24,396 nucleotides of DNA. Origin: Porticoccaceae bacterium UBA2002. GTDB lineage: Bacteria > Pseudomonadota > Gammaproteobacteria > Pseudomonadales > Porticoccaceae. A program made the translations under genes and the position numbers. Numbering within the stretch: position 1 is the stretch's first letter; each line of letters starts with the position of its first letter. The stretch covers positions 36,813 to 61,208 of the forward strand of contig DDCQ01000077.1 of assembly GCA_002334915.1 (NCBI GenBank), given 5' to 3'. Positions 23,277-24,396 of the stretch are shown in pieces. The notes beneath the pieces were generated by a model that was given only the letters and a program-made list of their open reading frames with translations, was not told the DNA's origin and made no database searches.

Positions 23277-23906
23277 ATGTTCAAAATACTATTCAATAAA
23301 AGAGCAATAAAACCACTAACCGCAATGCTGCTAGTGGGTATTCTCAGTGGTTGCAGTTCTTCAGCCTCAGTGCAGATCACCAGTGACTTTCCCGCTGTGT
23401 TGTCAGAGCCAAAACCGGTATCTGCCAGCATAGTTTTCGATGAAAGCTTCGCGACCTATGTGGCCCAGCCCGATAAGAACACAGTGATCGATCTTGGCAC
23501 TGCCCAGATAAAACTGCTCAGCAATGCCTTCACAGGCCTCTTCGAAGAAGTGGAATTTGTCAGCGACCGAGAGACCGTCAATGGCGACTATAAACTGGTG
23601 ATTATCCCTTCCATCCGCGAGGTACAGGTATCCACTCCCTCCGACAACTATCTCAATGTATTCGAGGTGTGGATTAAATATAACCTGGAAATACAGAGTG
23701 CCGACGGCGAAACCATCGACAGCTGGTTTATGCCCGCCTACGGCAAAACTCCCGACGCCTTTATGGCCTCTAAATCCAATGCCATTGAAGAGGCCGCCAT
23801 TATTGCCCTGCGCGATGCCGGTGCCAAACTAATGCTCGATTTCTATCGCATCCCCGCCATCTATGGCTGGATGATGGAACAGCAGATATTGGAAGAATCA
23901 AAATGA
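23277..23906 (+). CDS. Lipoprotein of unknown function
   Basis: 209 residues with a type II signal peptide, lipobox LSGC (Cys26) followed by SSSA, so probably outer-membrane sorted. Mature part is mixed alpha/beta: ASIVFDESFATYV, then a helix AQIKLLSNAFTGLFEEVEFV, beta strands YKLVIIPSIREVQV and WIKYNLEIQSADGE, and a helix-rich end. This layout recalls small envelope lipoproteins of the LptE/YajG kind, by pattern only, and also resembles part of the protein at 14146. AAGGGA about nine bases upstream is a good ribosome site after a 13-base gap from the vWA gene. Overlaps the next gene by four bases. Confidence 0.8.
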   Translation: MFKILFNKRAIKPLTAMLLVGILSGCSSSASVQITSDFPAVLSEPKPVSASIVFDESFATYVAQPDKNTVIDLGTAQIKLLSNAFTGLFEEVEFVSDRETVNGDYKLVIIPSIREVQVSTPSDNYLNVFEVWIKYNLEIQSADGETIDSWFMPAYGKTPDAFMASKSNAIEEAAIIALRDAGAKLMLDFYRIPAIYGWMMEQQILEESK

Positions 23907-24396
23907 AACCGACAATTAACGCCACAACCAGCCCTACAATTAAAATCGCCTCAATATTAGCCCTGGCAACCATTTTGGCCGGCTGCAGCGCCACAACCAC
24001 CATTGATGAATATCGCCCCACCGCCGATGCCATTGATCTTAATCCCAACGAGCGAGTGGTGGTGTTGGGGCGCCGCGATGCCGGTCACTACGAAACCGAT
24101 CGGGAATTTATCGACTGCGTGGCCAAGCGCATGAAAGGCGCCGATATTGGCGTAGTGCCAGAGCAGCAGTTTATCGACTCCATCTACCCCTGGTTTGAAC
24201 CGCGCACCGCCCCCAAAGGTTTACCGCGCCTTAAACGCCTGATGCAGGACCCATTGATCAAAGGCCAGGTAGAAAGCCAGGCTGTGCGCTATCTGGTGTG
24301 GCTGGATGGTTCAACCGAAACTCTGGATCAGGGTGGCTCCATAAGCTGTGCCATAGGCCCAGGGGGCGGTGGCTGCTTTGGGTTTGCCCAGTGGGA
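23903..24396 (+). CDS. Lipoprotein, 3'-truncated by window edge
   Basis: Begins in an ATGA overlap with the previous lipoprotein gene and runs open to the window end (about 164 residues visible). Type II signal peptide with lipobox LAGC (Cys28) followed by SATT. The mature part starts DEYRPTADAIDLNPNERVVV and has conserved-looking segments GRRDAGHYETDREFIDC, WFEPRTAPKGLPRLKRL and SCAIGPGGGGCFGFAQW. The last contains two Cys flanking a glycine run that may form a disulfide in the periplasm. I do not recognise a named family. It extends the run of envelope genes beyond the window, so the cluster is incomplete here. Confidence 0.8.
   Translation, partial: MKPTINATTSPTIKIASILALATILAGCSATTTIDEYRPTADAIDLNPNERVVVLGRRDAGHYETDREFIDCVAKRMKGADIGVVPEQQFIDSIYPWFEPRTAPKGLPRLKRLMQDPLIKGQVESQAVRYLVWLDGSTETLDQGGSISCAIGPGGGGCFGFAQW

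Overview
The window looks like chromosomal DNA of a free-living Gram-negative bacterium, most likely a marine-type gammaproteobacterium. The reasons are lipoboxes and Sec signals, a TolQ/MotA-type channel protein, group III CoA-transferases and an Lrp regulator, with GC near one half judged by eye. The taxonomic call is inference. Coding density is very high. I see no tRNA, rRNA, IS element, integrase or CRISPR array.

Positions 1-6962 form an amino-acid or polyamine catabolic block. A class III aminotransferase (5' cut by the window edge), glutaryl-CoA dehydrogenase (gcdH) and a CaiB/BaiF CoA-transferase resembling succinyl-CoA:glutarate CoA-transferase run on the + strand. An ornithine/lysine-type decarboxylase on the - strand converges on them. 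An Lrp/AsnC regulator is divergent from the decarboxylase and is followed by an NhaC-family transporter. Together they suggest diamine (cadaverine) and glutarate catabolism of lysine, controlled by the local Lrp protein.

Positions 6979-11641 hold exported hydrolases and a second small metabolic pair. An M28 glutaminyl-cyclase-like protein and an M20D amidohydrolase, both with signal peptides, are on +. On - lie a class V (AGXT-type) aminotransferase and a second CaiB/BaiF CoA-transferase. The M20D and AGXT genes converge on one shared CTAG that carries both stop codons. Positions 11642-11968 are the only long non-coding stretch.

Positions 11969 to the window end are a tightly packed + strand run of twelve genes, the last one cut. 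Almost all encode envelope proteins: a TPR periplasmic protein, a Gly-rich repeat lipoprotein, a periplasmic protein, a membrane-anchored TPR protein, a PEGA-repeat protein with an FGE/SUMF1-like domain lacking cysteines at the catalytic site, an 85-residue exported protein, a TolQ/MotA-type channel subunit, a degenerate Hsp70-like cytoplasmic protein, two vWA proteins with a TolR/ExbD/MotB-like N-terminal membrane segment, and two lipoproteins. Many genes overlap by 1-8 bases. I read this as a probable proton-motive-force-driven envelope machine in which the usual ExbD/TolR/MotB partner is replaced by a pair of vWA-domain proteins. It does not match any named system I know. This is the main discovery candidate in the window.
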